A stretch of 64,000 bases of DNA from Alisma plantago-aquatica (taxonomy: Eukaryota; Streptophyta; Magnoliopsida; Alismatales; Alismataceae). Location of the stretch: positions 524,605,303-524,669,302 of the forward strand of contig OY856409.1 of assembly GCA_963693085.1 (NCBI GenBank), written 5' to 3'. Positions 46,558 through 57,852 of the stretch are shown piece after piece. How positions within the stretch are numbered: position 1 is the stretch's first letter; every line of letters begins with the position of its first letter. Position numbers and translations under genes: made by a program. The notes under the pieces were generated by a model. The model was not told the origin of the DNA, searched no databases, and worked only from the letters and a program-made list of their open reading frames with translations.

Positions 46558-48282
46558 GATGTGATCAACCTTATGCTTCATAAATTTTATATCTTCTGGA
46601 GTTGCAATCTATCCTTATCTTTGTAGAATTTGTTTAGGGTTTGTATGTTGTAACTTGATTGATGCATTTAAAAGATACCCAATTGTCTTAACTAATCAAG
46701 TGAAACCCTAATCATGTAGTTTCCTTGTGCCATAGATCCATTCCAGTGTCAGAACTTGTTGTATGGTGAAACGAATATTCCTATGGAAAACTTGGAGTGC
46801 ATATTATTGAGTATGTCTGGTGCTTGGAGAAAAAATCCTTGTCATCTAGGTCTCAGGTGATTGAGAATGATTGTGGTCGTGTCTCAGATATTGGTATGTG
46901 ATTGTGTGAGGCAGTGGTGAGAACAACTGTGGTAATACCTCGGTGATATAGATGTGTACAACCTGGTTTCTAGCAACGTGACTTGTACTAAGGCGGGCTA
47001 GGTGTTTTCAGATTGACTATATGTCATTGATGATAGTTGATTGATATGTCTCTGCGGTGCAGACTCATACTAACCAAGTGTGGGGAATATCTTAGAGTCG
47101 GGCTCTTCTTAGATTTTGCATGGCATTGATTTTGACTTAGCAGTGGTCAGTTGGATTTGGATGGTATGACTCAAATCCTTAGGGCTTAATAAAAGACATA
47201 ATATAGCTGGGTGGTGTATCTACTTAGGGCTAACCATGATTTACATTGGTTGTTCCCCCTACCTTATGTTTGTACTATTCAGTTGTATTATAATGTGGTA
47301 AGAGAAATCAACCTTTATACATGTTCTTCATATTCCTTCTAAATACATAATGTGTTCTAATTATCTGTTGCAATTGTTTAACCTGCTTAATCTGAGTAAC
47401 CAGTTTAACGTATACATTTAGATGAATTTGCTCATCTTGTAATAATGTTATTTCCTGCTTAAGTATAACTTGTATTTACAATAGTTTTTGGCGGAGAGTT
47501 ATATCTATTGTTGGGACATGGGTCTCACCCTCGTAGTTTGTCACATCTTTTTAGGTGGTCATGCGCAACGTGGTAGAGATCATGTTATTGAGAAAGAGTA
47601 ACTTGGATATCAATAAGCGTCGAAGGTTGGATAAGATGTTGTGTTGTGTAGTAAAGTCCTACATGTTTTCCATGTACTCTCAAGTCTAAGAGGGTTGTGT
47701 TTCATAGATGATATGTACCTCGATATGTGTTTTGGAAATATACCTTGGTTGTGTATATGGCGTGCACATGTGAACATGTTATCTTTTGTAACAAGTGTGC
47801 ATTAGTTGGTCACTATACAGATGTACATACATGTCTTGATATGTAACATGGTACAGTTTTGTAGACCTTTGATGTAATATATTTCCACACATAATGGTTA
47901 TATAAGATCGGTTGTAATTTACCTTGTTTTGTGGTAGTGTTATTGTTTAGTCGTTAATTGCATGTTTTCATTTTGAGTTATCTCGATGTGTGTGTGGTGC
48001 GTCACAATTATGAACTCTTATCTATATTTAGGTCATCATTACCTTAGTTTAAGAATAATATTGTGGAATAAGGAATATATGAGGTTTTGTGGTTATTATT
48101 TACTATAAATGGACCCTACAATAGAAAAGCTAGATGTCTATGTTGGATGATGTACGATGTATGTTCCCACACCTAATAGGAATAGGGAAACTAACTAAAC
48201 CTAAGAAGTACAGGTTTATTCAATAGGTATTTATGAAATGTTTATGTCATTTTCAGAAACTAGGATCCATAGTTAAACATCT
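46558..48282 (+). other. Old LTR-like sequence between RLG-B and RLC-C
   Basis: No gene. Around 47,490-47,570 the text (GGAGAGTTATATCT ... GGGTCTCACCC ... TTTTTAGGTGG) is a diverged, reverse-oriented match to a block of the RLG-B LTRs (12,130-12,215 and 39,790-39,860). The stretch is therefore probably part of an older, related LTR in plus orientation. Ends could not be defined. Confidence 0.4.
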
Positions 48283-48614
48283 TGTTGACTCAAGGTCTAA
48301 ATTGACTAAACCTTTGTTTTGATGATGAATAAACCATTCCAATTAATTGTGTCTAATGTCTCTACTTGAGTGATTTCAGATTAGGTATAGACACACTCCA
48401 AATGCCCTAACTTGCGCATCTCAACTTGGAGAAAAGACACGTCAAAGTCAATACAAGTGCATGCTTTTTGTAATATGATTTAAATCCATTAGAATCATGT
48501 TGTAAATCACGTGTAATGATTGTATGACTTGTAATTAAGCTTAGAAAAATCAGGAGCACTTAGATTGAATTAAGCACTCAAAAGCCATTTTCCAAAATTC
48601 ACATCAGGTTGTAC

Positions 48615-48706
48615 ATCGGTCGAGTTACAAACTCGACCGATCCTGATTGGATCTTGAAAATGACTTTTGATCGGTCGAGTTTATACTTCACAGAACTCGA
48701 CCGATC
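48615..48706. repeat. Perfect hairpin motifs ATCGGTCGAGTT in RLC-C LTR
   Basis: Arms of 12 bp with a 3-base loop at 48,615-48,641 and arms of 13 bp with a 12-base loop at 48,669-48,706. Weaker copies follow at about 48,736-48,770 and 48,798-48,830. Confidence 0.85.
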
Positions 48707-48971
48707 CCTCTACTGACCAAAACTGATTTAAGTGAATTGGTTGAGTTACCCCATGACAAACTCGACCAATGGCCTAAATTGGTCATGTCTTTTAGTGGGA
48801 TCGGTCGAGTTACCTTTATAGAAACTCAACAAATTGCACTGTACGAAAAAGTACAGAAAAGTGTTTCTAGCCATTTTGGAGTTGCAACAAGTGAAATATA
48901 CATTCGTTTCAAGCCACAAAATGGCTAGTTTTCATTTTAAGTGTTCCCAAAGGCTAAGAGGCATCTGCAGC

Positions 48972-48979
48972 TATAAATA
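48972..48979 (+). promoter_or_regulatory. TATA box of RLC-C left LTR
   Basis: TATAAATA within GCTATAAATAGGATCCC, placed after the hairpin block, fits the plant consensus. The right LTR has CTATAAATTGG at 54,427-54,437. Confidence 0.65.
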
Positions 48980-49851
48980 GGATCCCTTGTGCTTCATTAC
49001 AAGGTTGAGCATTCAATGCAAAACTCTATGTGAGGTTCCTATTCTATAGTTGAGTGCTTCCTACAGCCTCCTCTCTCTCTAAGCTTAATCACTTGCGATA
49101 TTCGTTAGAGTGAGTAGGAAATTTGTAAGAGAGCTAGTCCTACATGTATATCTTGTGAGGCTCTCACTTCCACCACACCTCTATCTCTCATTTCAACCAT
49201 GAAGATGAAGGTTCTCTCTCTTGGCTAAGAGAGGTGAAGAAGAATAAGGGAAGGAGTCCCTTGGTGAAGATCAAGGATGAAGAGTTTGAGTAAGAGTGGG
49301 TAAGCCCTTGGTGAAGGCAGAAGAATCATTGCTCAAGTGGGTAAGTCCTTGGTGGAAGCTTCTCCGAGTGAAGGTGAATTCAAAGGTTGAAGATCCAAGA
49401 AGAGTGGGTAATCCCTGCAAGGCTGAAGACTTGTGTAAGAGTGGGTAAGTCTTTAGTGAAGGTTGAAGACTCATTGCAAAGTGGGTAAGTCCTTGGTAAG
49501 GTTGAAGACTCTTTGTATTTGATAGGTAAGTCCTTTGGTGGTCATGTATTGTAAGTCTTATGAATGAATACAAGAGTGCAATGGTTAAGAAATCCTAGAG
49601 GTTGACCTCTCTAGGTAGTGGACTGGCTCACTTCTAGTTTGAAGTGTGGAACCACTCTAAATAGCTTGTCAATTGGTGTATGTTCAATCTCTCTCTCCCT
49701 TTCTATGCATGTTTTAGTTGCACTTAAATTACCTATTTAGCAACCTTATCTTGTGATATATCTTGAAGGTCTAATGAATTTTGTTTAAGTGCATTCAGAT
49801 CTATTCACCCCCCCTCTAGAACATCCAATCACCCATCTAGGATCCAATAAT

Positions 49852-49863
49852 TGGTATCAGAGC
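49852..49863 (+). other. RLC-C primer binding site (initiator Met-tRNA)
   Basis: TGGTATCAGAGC two bases after the left LTR. Confidence 0.9.
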
Positions 49864-49899
49864 GGATTTTTCCAAGCATACTTCAACAAGTAGGAGAAG

Positions 49900-50959
49900 A
49901 TGGGTGACTACCAAGATGGGAGATACTTCATCAACCTTCCAATCTTTGATGGGAGAAATTTCCTCTATTGGAGAAGAAGGCTTCAATTCTACATCTAAGG
50001 ATCAAGTCTTGAGATGTGGCAAATGGTGAACAGCCCATACAAGCTATCTAAGGAAAAGATTGAAGAATGGGATGAAGCTACCTTGAAGAAAGTAACCTTG
50101 AATGCTAAAGCCATGTACATCATCTATGCCTCCATGACACCCACTAAGTTCAATCGGATTTCTTCATGTGAAATAGCCTATGAGGTATGGACAAAGTTAT
50201 GCATCACCTATGAGGGGACAGCTCAAGTGAAGGAAAGCAAAGTCTACATGCTCAAAGGGCTGCTTGAGAACTTCAAGATGGGAAAGGAGGAAAAGATAGC
50301 CAACATATACTCAAAGCTCAACACCATTGTGAATGGTCTTGTTGTTTTAGGACATCCTATGAGTAGAGGAGAGATCAACTCAAAGATCCTTAGAACTCTC
50401 CCCAAGAGATGGGAACCCAAGGTGACTTCCATTGAAGAAGTAAGGTCTCTTAAGGATATTCCTATTGAAGAGCTCATTAGAAATCTACAAGAACATGAAG
50501 CCACCCTTGACAAGAGGGAGGAAGTAGAAAGACAAGAAGAGAAAGAACTTAAAAGAATGAAGAAGGTTGAAAGTAAAGCTCAAATCAAGGCTATTATTGG
50601 TCAAGCATCTCCATCCTCTCAATTTAAAGAAGATGACATGTACTCCAAGGGTAAACTCTACAGAGGCAAGTGATCCTCCATCCGGTGCTTTACATGTGGA
50701 AAGAAGGGTCACTACAAGTAAGATTGCCCACAAGGAAAAAATATCCATCTTCACAAGAGAAGAGAAGAGAAGTATAAGAAGAAGGAGAAATGGCACTCAA
50801 GCTCAAGGGACTCCTCCAACTCAAACTCAAGTGAAGAATCAAGTGAAGAGTCAAGTGGAAGATCAAGCTCTAGTGAAGAAGGAGAATGTCATTTTGCTCT
50901 CATGGCATCAACAAACAAAGACTCAAGTGAGGCAAATCTAAACTCTTTAGATAAATAAT
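49900..50959 (+). pseudogene. RLC-C gag with three in-frame stops
   Basis: The start ATG at 49,900 (MGDYQDGRYFINLPIFDGRNFLYW) is typical of copia gag N-termini. The frame is broken at 49,996 (TAA), 50,671 (TGA) and inside the zinc knuckle, but continues in phase. The UBN2-type capsid core is clear: AMYIIYASMTPTKFNRI, AYEVWTKLCITYEGT and LPKRWEPKVTSIEE. A Lys/Glu-rich helix then leads to the CCHC knuckle CFTCGKKGHYK-stop-DC and a Ser/Glu-rich tail ending near 50,959. The protein would package element RNA. Confidence 0.85.
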
Positions 50960-51845
50960 CTTTAATTGCTATTATTCATACTACTCGTGCCTCTCTTAAG
51001 TCTTCTAAAAGGAAAAGGAAAAAGCTTGCTAAAATTGTTGATAATATGCATGTAGAATTAGATGATATTTAACATGCTAATTCTTGCTTTTTTTATTATA
51101 AAAATGTTTTTCTTATTCAAGTAGATTCTCTTAAACTTGAAAATACTAGTTTACTTGTTAAGATTAGATTTCTAGAAGCTCAACCTCTTATGCCTAGTTT
51201 TAATGAAGAGCATACCTTAATTGTTGATTCTCTCATGTATGATATTGATATTCTTAATATGAAAACAAGGACAAATATTTTGCTTTGCAATTATTCGAAT
51301 ATGAAAATGGTATTTATCTTTCTAAGATTGCCTTGCTTGAAACCGAAAATGCCTCCTTGCTTGCTAAAATCAATGTGCTTGAATCATGTTCAAGTTCTAC
51401 TAGTAGAGAGAATAATGTAGATGCTCTTCATATTGATAGAGATTCTTATTTAACTAAAGCTCTTTGCTTAGAAAATGATCTTTTGCATGCTAGAGATAAT
51501 ATCAATAATTTGTCTTCTACTATTGCTTCTCTTATGCATAATAATGATAGTTTGAGATCTTCTTTGCAAAGATTCTTAGTTGGTAAAAAGAATCTTAATG
51601 ACATCCTACACCATACTACTAAAAAAATGGTAGACATGGTTTAGGATATGATAGTAGTCAAAGGAATAACAAAAGTAAAGAACATCCAATCTTCCATGGA
51701 GAATCCTCTAGTTCGAAGACTATGGGCACATGCAAATATTGCAATGATATTGGTCATTATTCTACTTGCTGTCATTTTAAGAAAGCACCCAAGAGCAATA
51801 GGACTTGGGTTGCTAAGCTAACCCCTCGGGACCCAAAAACATGAT
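50960..51845 (+). pseudogene. RLC-C coiled-coil extension with second zinc knuckle
   Basis: Frame-broken coding sequence continues after gag. Heptad-like leucine-rich stretches (YENGIYLSKIALLETENASLL; LENDLLHARDNINNLSSTIASL) suggest a long coiled coil, with an open block at 51,285-51,644. Near 51,730-51,785 a second knuckle CKYCNDIGHYSTCC is followed by KSNRTWVAKL, a pattern that in related copia polyproteins lies just before protease and integrase. Here the frame ends near 51,843 and nothing of pol follows. Confidence 0.65.
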
Positions 51846-53723
51846 TGGGGACCATTTCATCTTTCTTCTTGTAGGTACTTGCAAATAGATTGACTTGAGC
51901 CATTGAATTGCAAATTGACTTCTTAACCCACATGAAAGAAGAAATGTGAGATGTGCAGAGGGTGAAAACAAGTGGAAAAAGGAATGGTAAGAGCAAAGGT
52001 AAAGGTTTTCTTGCTTATAACCAATCCTAACTTGTTTTTGTCAAGTTAGTATGCAATGTGCATGTGGTTTTTGAGTCAAAAGTGGTATTTTGTGACTCTC
52101 TTCACACTCTTGCTCAAAAATTATTTATAGTGCTTTCATAGTGCATTACTAACTTACTTACACATGTTTGGATATGGCTTATATCTTTAGCATGTCTGTA
52201 AATATGTTTTTATAAAATATATATGCTTTATGACAACAGCTTTGTCGTTCGAGTTTGTCCTATTTGCAACTCGACCGATAGGCACCAATGGGTGTTGCCA
52301 ACAGCTGTCATCGGTTGAGTTGTCAATACACAGAACTCGGTCGACAACACTGTACACAAAATATATATTTGGCTATTTGGATGAGAATTTCCCTCTCAAC
52401 TAGATTTTCTCAACCATTGGCTTTATTCTATGGAACTCCCTTGGTACCCTTATATATGCATATTGCCATGCTTTAAATTTTCTATCTTGCTTACAACTAT
52501 GTCTTTCAAATTGCTCTAAATTGGTATATCTATATCTTGCAAATACTTGCTTTGAGTTGTTTTGCAGGTTTTTATGATGATCTCTTTGGATCTCTTGGTT
52601 GTGTCTAAAATTGCTTCTGTTGTACTCTAACTTGCTACATCTATCTAGGTGTATATCTTGTTTTGATACAACCTTGGGGTTCTTAGTGGTGATCATATTT
52701 TAGTTATGATGCATACTTGTTAGTGAGTTATATCCTTTCATGCTTCTAAAATTGCATATCTCTTTGTTTGGATATATCTCTACATCTACTCATAGCTTGA
52801 TTTATCTTGTGTATATTGGTATCTCTTGCTATGATCTAGATCCTACTAGTAGCCATAACTTGTGATACCATCTACTAGTAGTTCACATACATGTAGTTCT
52901 AGCCTTATTTATAATTGGTATCTTTGCTCATCTAGTGGTATTCTACTATATGATATGCTTGTATCTTGTTTCATACTTGCTTAAGCTTGTTCCTTGAGTT
53001 ACATATCTACTATCATGAGTTGCTTGCATAACATTGTGATGCAGGATACATAGATCTACATTATATACAGCTTTTTCTCTAGTCTCAATTTTTGGTGCAA
53101 GACTATTGTTTTTTATGTAGAAACCACCTTCTGAGCAAGGCTCATTGCTTTGCCATGAGCCCTGACACTCTTTGGGAAAATTCTGTCATCTTAAGGGTCA
53201 AATTGCTATTTACTATTTTTCTACAGCACTTTATCTTGCTTTTTGGGTTGTTCAAGTGCATATTTTAATTTTCTTTTCTTTCTATGCTTGGACAAGCCCC
53301 TATCTGTGCTCTTCTACTCTCCTTATATAACTTTTTATTATCTCCTTTTCTTTAACAAGTGGTGTTTCTTATTTCTTCATACTCCCACCTTTTGAAATGA
53401 CAAAGGAGGAGAAAGGTGTGTCTTCTTTTGATAAAATAGGGAGAAGGCATGTCTTACATGCAGAGGAGAAGTATGTCCATGTAAGGAGGAGAAGACATAT
53501 ATGTGTAGAACATATATGAGTAAAATACATAGTATTCTATAAATGTTATGAAAGTTAACCATGCAAGAGAAATAGCATCAATTGAGGGGGAGTATGAGAA
53601 CTCCACTAGCATCAATTGAGGGGGAGCATATGAACTCAATTCTATTGAAACTCCTAGGTTTATCCAAAGGTATGACTTTACTTTAATGCTTTCAATATAT
53701 TTATGGAATGGTTTGTCATCTTC
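51846..53723 (+). other. RLC-C non-coding internal region in place of pol
   Basis: It is T-rich on the plus strand, with no open frame longer than about 100 codons and no pol motif. It contains two copies of the LTR hairpin motif (near 52,245-52,276 and 52,309-52,349) and a duplicated CATCAATTGAGGGGGAG near 53,577 and 53,610. Confidence 0.7.
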
Positions 53724-53737
53724 AAAAAGGGGGAGAA
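53724..53737 (+). other. RLC-C polypurine tract
   Basis: AAAAAGGGGGAGAA directly before the right LTR, as in most plant copia elements. Confidence 0.85.
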
Positions 53738-55239
53738 TGTTGACTCAAGGTCTAAATTGACTAAACCCTTGTTTTGATGATGACTAAACCATTACAATTA
53801 ATTGTGTCTAATGTCTCTACTTGAGTTATTTTAGATTAGGTATAGACACACTCCAAATGCCCTAACTTGCACAACTCAACTTGGAGAAAAGACAAGTCAA
53901 AGTCAATACAAGTGCACATTTTTGTAATATGATGTAAATCCATTAGAATCACATTGTAAATCACTTGTAATGATTTTATTACTTGTAATTAAGCTTAGAA
54001 AAAAATAGGAGCACTTAGATCAAATATTTAAGTACTCAAAAGCCATTTTCTAAAATTCACATCAGGTTGTTCATCGGTTGAGTTGCAAACTCGACCGATC
54101 TTGATTGGATCTTGAAAATGACTTTTGATCGGTCGAGTTTATACTTCACAGAACTCGATCGATCCCTCTACTGACCAAAACGGATTTAAGTGAATCGGTC
54201 AAGTTACCCAGGACAAACTTGACCGATGGCCTAAATTGGTCCTATCTTTTAGTGGGATCGGTCGAGTTACCTTTATAGAAACTCAATTGATTGCACTGTA
54301 CGATAAAGTATAGAAAAGTGTTTCTAGCCGTTGTGGAGTTGCAACAAGTGAAAATATATACGTTGCAAGCCACAAAATGGCTAGTTTTCGTTCTTAAGTG
54401 TTCCCAAAGGCTAAGAGGCATCCCCATCTATAAATTGGACCCCTTGGGCTTTGAGCATTCAATGCAAAACTCTATGTGAGGTTCCTATTCTATAGTTGAG
54501 TGCTTTCTACAGCCTTCTTTCTCTCTCTAAGCTTAATCACTTGCTATATTCGTTAGAGTGAGTAGGAAAATTGTAAGAGAGCTAGTCCTACATGTATATC
54601 TTCCGAGGCTCTCACTTCCACCACCTCCCTATCTCTCATTTCAACTATGAAGATGAAGGTTCTCTCTCTTGGCTAAGAGAGGTAAAGAAGAAAAAGGGAA
54701 GGAGTCCCTTGGTGAAGATCAAGGCTAAAGACTTGGAGCAAGAGTGGGTAAGCCCTTGGTGAAGGCAGAAGACTCCTTGCTCAAGTGGGTAAGTCCTTGG
54801 TGGAAGCTTTCTTCGAGTGAAGGTGAAGTCAAAGGCTAAAGATCCAAGAAGAGTGGGTAATCCCTGCAAGACGGAAGACTTGTGCAAGAGTGGGTAAGTT
54901 CTTAGTGAAGTCTGAAGACTCATTGCAAAGTGGGTAAGTCCTTGGTAAGGTTGAAGACTCTTTGTATTGGATAGGTAAGTCATTTGGTGGTCATGTATTG
55001 TAAGTCTTATGAATGAATATAAGAGTGCAATGATTAAGAAATCCTAGAGGTTGACCTCTCTAGGTAGTGGATAGACTCACTTCTAGTTTGAAGTGTGGAA
55101 CCACTCTAAATAGCTTGTCAATTGGTGTATGTTCAATCTCTCTCTCTCTTGCTATGCATGTTTTAGTTGCACTCAAATTACCTATTTAGCAACCTTATCT
55201 TGTGATATATCTTGAAGGTCTAATATCTAGGATCCAACA
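53738..55239 (+). repeat. RLC-C right LTR
   Basis: It is 1,502 bp, colinear with the left LTR including hairpins (54,070-54,300) and GTGGGTAAG units (54,740-54,980). It has a deletion of about 60 bases just before the terminal TCTAGGATCCAACA. Confidence 0.9.
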
Positions 55240-55244
55240 CATCT

Positions 55245-57400
55245 AAGATCCAATTTTAGGTTGTTGCCACAAAGGTAAGCGGTCCATGTCCATGAGTATT
55301 TAGTATATATTATTCTTAGCATATTTATATATTAATGTTGTTAAGTAAGTATTCATGACTTATGTGACCATATGTTTTAGATTTCAAATTAATTATATAT
55401 TATTAAGATTTCTCATAATAATTAAGATTCAGATAGGTTCATGTTAAGTATTTAAAAGATCATATTCCGTTAAGATCCATGTATTCAAATTCTTGGCCCT
55501 TAATGCAGATCAACTCAAGAGACATTACCCAGTCCATTAATGCAAGTCATGAGGCACAAGCCCTTAGTGCAGGCCAACTCAAGAGGCACGACCTTGATCC
55601 TTAGTGCAGGTCATGAGGTCTAGGCACCATAGTGTAGATCGACACGAATATATGACCTAAGCACCAATGTGAAGGCCGTGAGACTTAACTACTAGTGTAC
55701 ATGACTCCAGAATAAGTTATGTAAAAAGGTACACATTTTTATGTTAGCTTTCATGCATAATGTTTAAGATATACATATTTTAGTTATTCTTAATGTATGA
55801 TATTCGATGTGTGATATCTCTTTGATATTATGAGTCAGAAATTCGATGCTTCAGCTCAAGTGTATGTTTAGAATTTGGGGTGTCGGATTCCCCTTTGGCT
55901 AGCAAGTTTGATGAAATAATAGACCAATAGGATACACCTTACATGATCTGTTTGCAGATATCATATTGTGGTACCCGTGTCGCAACGTATGCATATTAGT
56001 TGTCTTATAATTACATATCAATTTCTTATTTGCTCCATAGGACCCGTTGCCCCTAATTTTTCAGTTAGCTTATCATTTCAGATCGCACTCCAAGTTTCCA
56101 ATTTGGATATCCATTTCAGATGCATGTCAGTCTTGCTTTTTTTTTTGTATTTCCGTTTCAAGACCGTTACATTTATGGTTCGACATTTGGTGAAATTGTA
56201 AATCAATGCAAAGTGTTCTTTCCTTGTTAGGTTTTGACATAATGGATTTTCAGATTGCGTAGCTCAACTTTGTATCTCGGTTTTGATTACATGGTCTGGT
56301 ATGATTCCCGTTTTTGTGTGACGGGAAATGGTTTGCAGTACGAAGGTGATTGGTTCTAATTTTGATATCCACGAGGCCCTATTGATGTTTTTGTAGGGTC
56401 ATGTTATGGCCGTAACTAGATCTCATGTATTAATTACGAAGGCCCTGCTTCTTGCATCTGACATTTATATAGGACTGAATACCTGGAATATTGACTTAAA
56501 TACTCCTCAAATCTGCAGAGAACGGTTCACTAACTTTGATTGGCAATATCAAAAGCTCAGATTGGGATACACTCATAACATGAGTCAGAGGGCAGCCGGA
56601 AAGGTTAAGAATGCTAGCTATAATTATGGCCATCCCTCCTAATAAAGACTTGTCAATTACCATCAGATCCACTATTTCGGGTATTGTAGTCATGGTTATT
56701 CGTCGCGTGGGGGTTATCCAATTGTCGTTGTTACCGGCAAAAGTCGCAACTGTTGAATCATTGCCGTTAGTAAAGATCTCGTGTCCAGTAGAGTCCGCAC
56801 GGTCGGTGTGATTGTGTATAGATCGTGTATATCTTCATCATTCTAGTATGTATAACAACAAGCGTGATTGTCAACCTAGATATCGGTGGCCATGCCGTAA
56901 ACAGCGCAAATTTTCATGTTATCCCTTTGAAACATTGACAGACCCAACATTCTTACCATCAGCCAAGCGTCCGCATAAGAGACAAAGCCTCCAGTAAACA
57001 AGTTCCATTGTCTGGAACATCACAGTCAGAATTCATGGTAACCATTTTACTGGAAACAAGTATAAGATGATCCGTGAATCTAAAAGCATGACAACGAATT
57101 GAGATGCAGTGGTTATGTTATTGGTGGCTTCAAAAAGTGAAGTAATTGAGACCAGTAGTAAAGTTCTTAGTTCTTTTTTTTATATATATTAAAGTTCTTT
57201 GTTCTTAGTTCTTAGGCTTTAATTACTACTAGAAGCCGGCACTTACGACTGGGACCAATCCATACTGTGTCGTAAAGATGCAATAAAATGCTGTGTAATG
57301 ACATTTCTTCGCTTCAGGTTCGTCCTATAATTCCACAATATATCATATCTATCTGCACGTTTAATACATGAACCATGACCACCAGATTTTGCTTAAGAAT
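55245..57400. other. Unassigned sequence between RLC-C and RLT3-like gene
   Basis: No supported gene. A 78-codon open frame near 56,406 and others show no domain. The left part continues the flank broken by RLC-C. The sequence style (short tandem units, many AT runs) suggests old repeat DNA. Confidence 0.4.
55497..55705. repeat. Degenerate tandem repeat of about 45-60 bp
   Basis: Four to five imperfect units based on CCTTAGTGCAGGTCATGAGGC(A/T)C alternate with CAACTCAAGAGGCAC. Confidence 0.65.
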
Positions 57401-57417
57401 CTTCCAAACAGTTTTCG

Positions 57418-57423
57418 TTTATT
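57418..57423 (-). terminator. Candidate poly(A) signal of the RLT3-like gene
   Basis: AATAAA on the minus strand, about 430 bases after the stop codon. Plant poly(A) signals are loose, so this is only a candidate; the 3' untranslated region would be about 57,400-57,852. Confidence 0.3.
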
Positions 57424-57852
57424 TTCCAGCAAATGAAAGAAGGCCATCGGGTGTAAGAATGTAATAACAACAAAAAAGGAGGCCGACATTGATATTGAGG
57501 ATTACAGTATCTGTACATAATCTAGAAATGCCCTCTGAAAAAAGGCAGTTTCACAACGTTACAGTTGTTGTACATGCTTTTAAGGAAAATGTCATCAGTG
57601 TCCAGGACTGGCATGTCCCCTGCGGTTAGTGTATTTATATGCTACCCCACTTAAACTTTTAAACAAACCCATTTCTCCACTTGTATATTCTCTCGAACCA
57701 GCCCCTCGCTCGACCCAACAGATCAAAAGGGGGTCAAAATTTGGGCCTTTACTGCCCATTCCCTTTGATTCACATTCCTGTATGGGCATCTTATACATGA
57801 AAAGGGGCCACCTCTTATGCATGAATATAATCAATCTCCTCACAGTTTTTCA

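Larger units (their letters stand above)
48283..49849 (+). repeat. RLC-C left LTR
   Basis: It is 1,567 bp. It contains four ATCGGTCGAGTT/AACTCGACCGAT hairpins (48,600-48,840), a TATA box and a run of GTGGGTAAGTCCTTGGT-like tandem units at 49,290-49,540. It has about 60 bases near its end (GAATTTTGTTTAAG...CACCCAT) that the right LTR lacks. Confidence 0.9.
48283..55239 (+). mobile_element. RLC-C: copia-like LTR retrotransposon lacking pol
   Basis: LTRs starting TGTTGACTC and ending GGATCCAA(C/T)A, the Met-tRNA primer site, a polypurine tract and the target duplication CATCT (48,278-48,282 and 55,240-55,244) define the element. The 3.9-kb internal region has a copia-type gag, a coiled-coil extension with a second zinc knuckle, and then about 1.9 kb without coding sequence. 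No protease, integrase or reverse transcriptase motif was found in any frame. It is thus non-autonomous. The next autonomous relative must be elsewhere. Confidence 0.88.

Noticed and set aside
51846..53737. Possible hidden reverse transcriptase or integrase in RLC-C
   Set aside because: No catalytic motifs seen in any frame; a profile search would be needed to find very decayed traces.
56406..56642. 78-codon plus-strand frame in the unassigned region
   Set aside because: No domain, overlapping frames on the other strand, no splice-site support.
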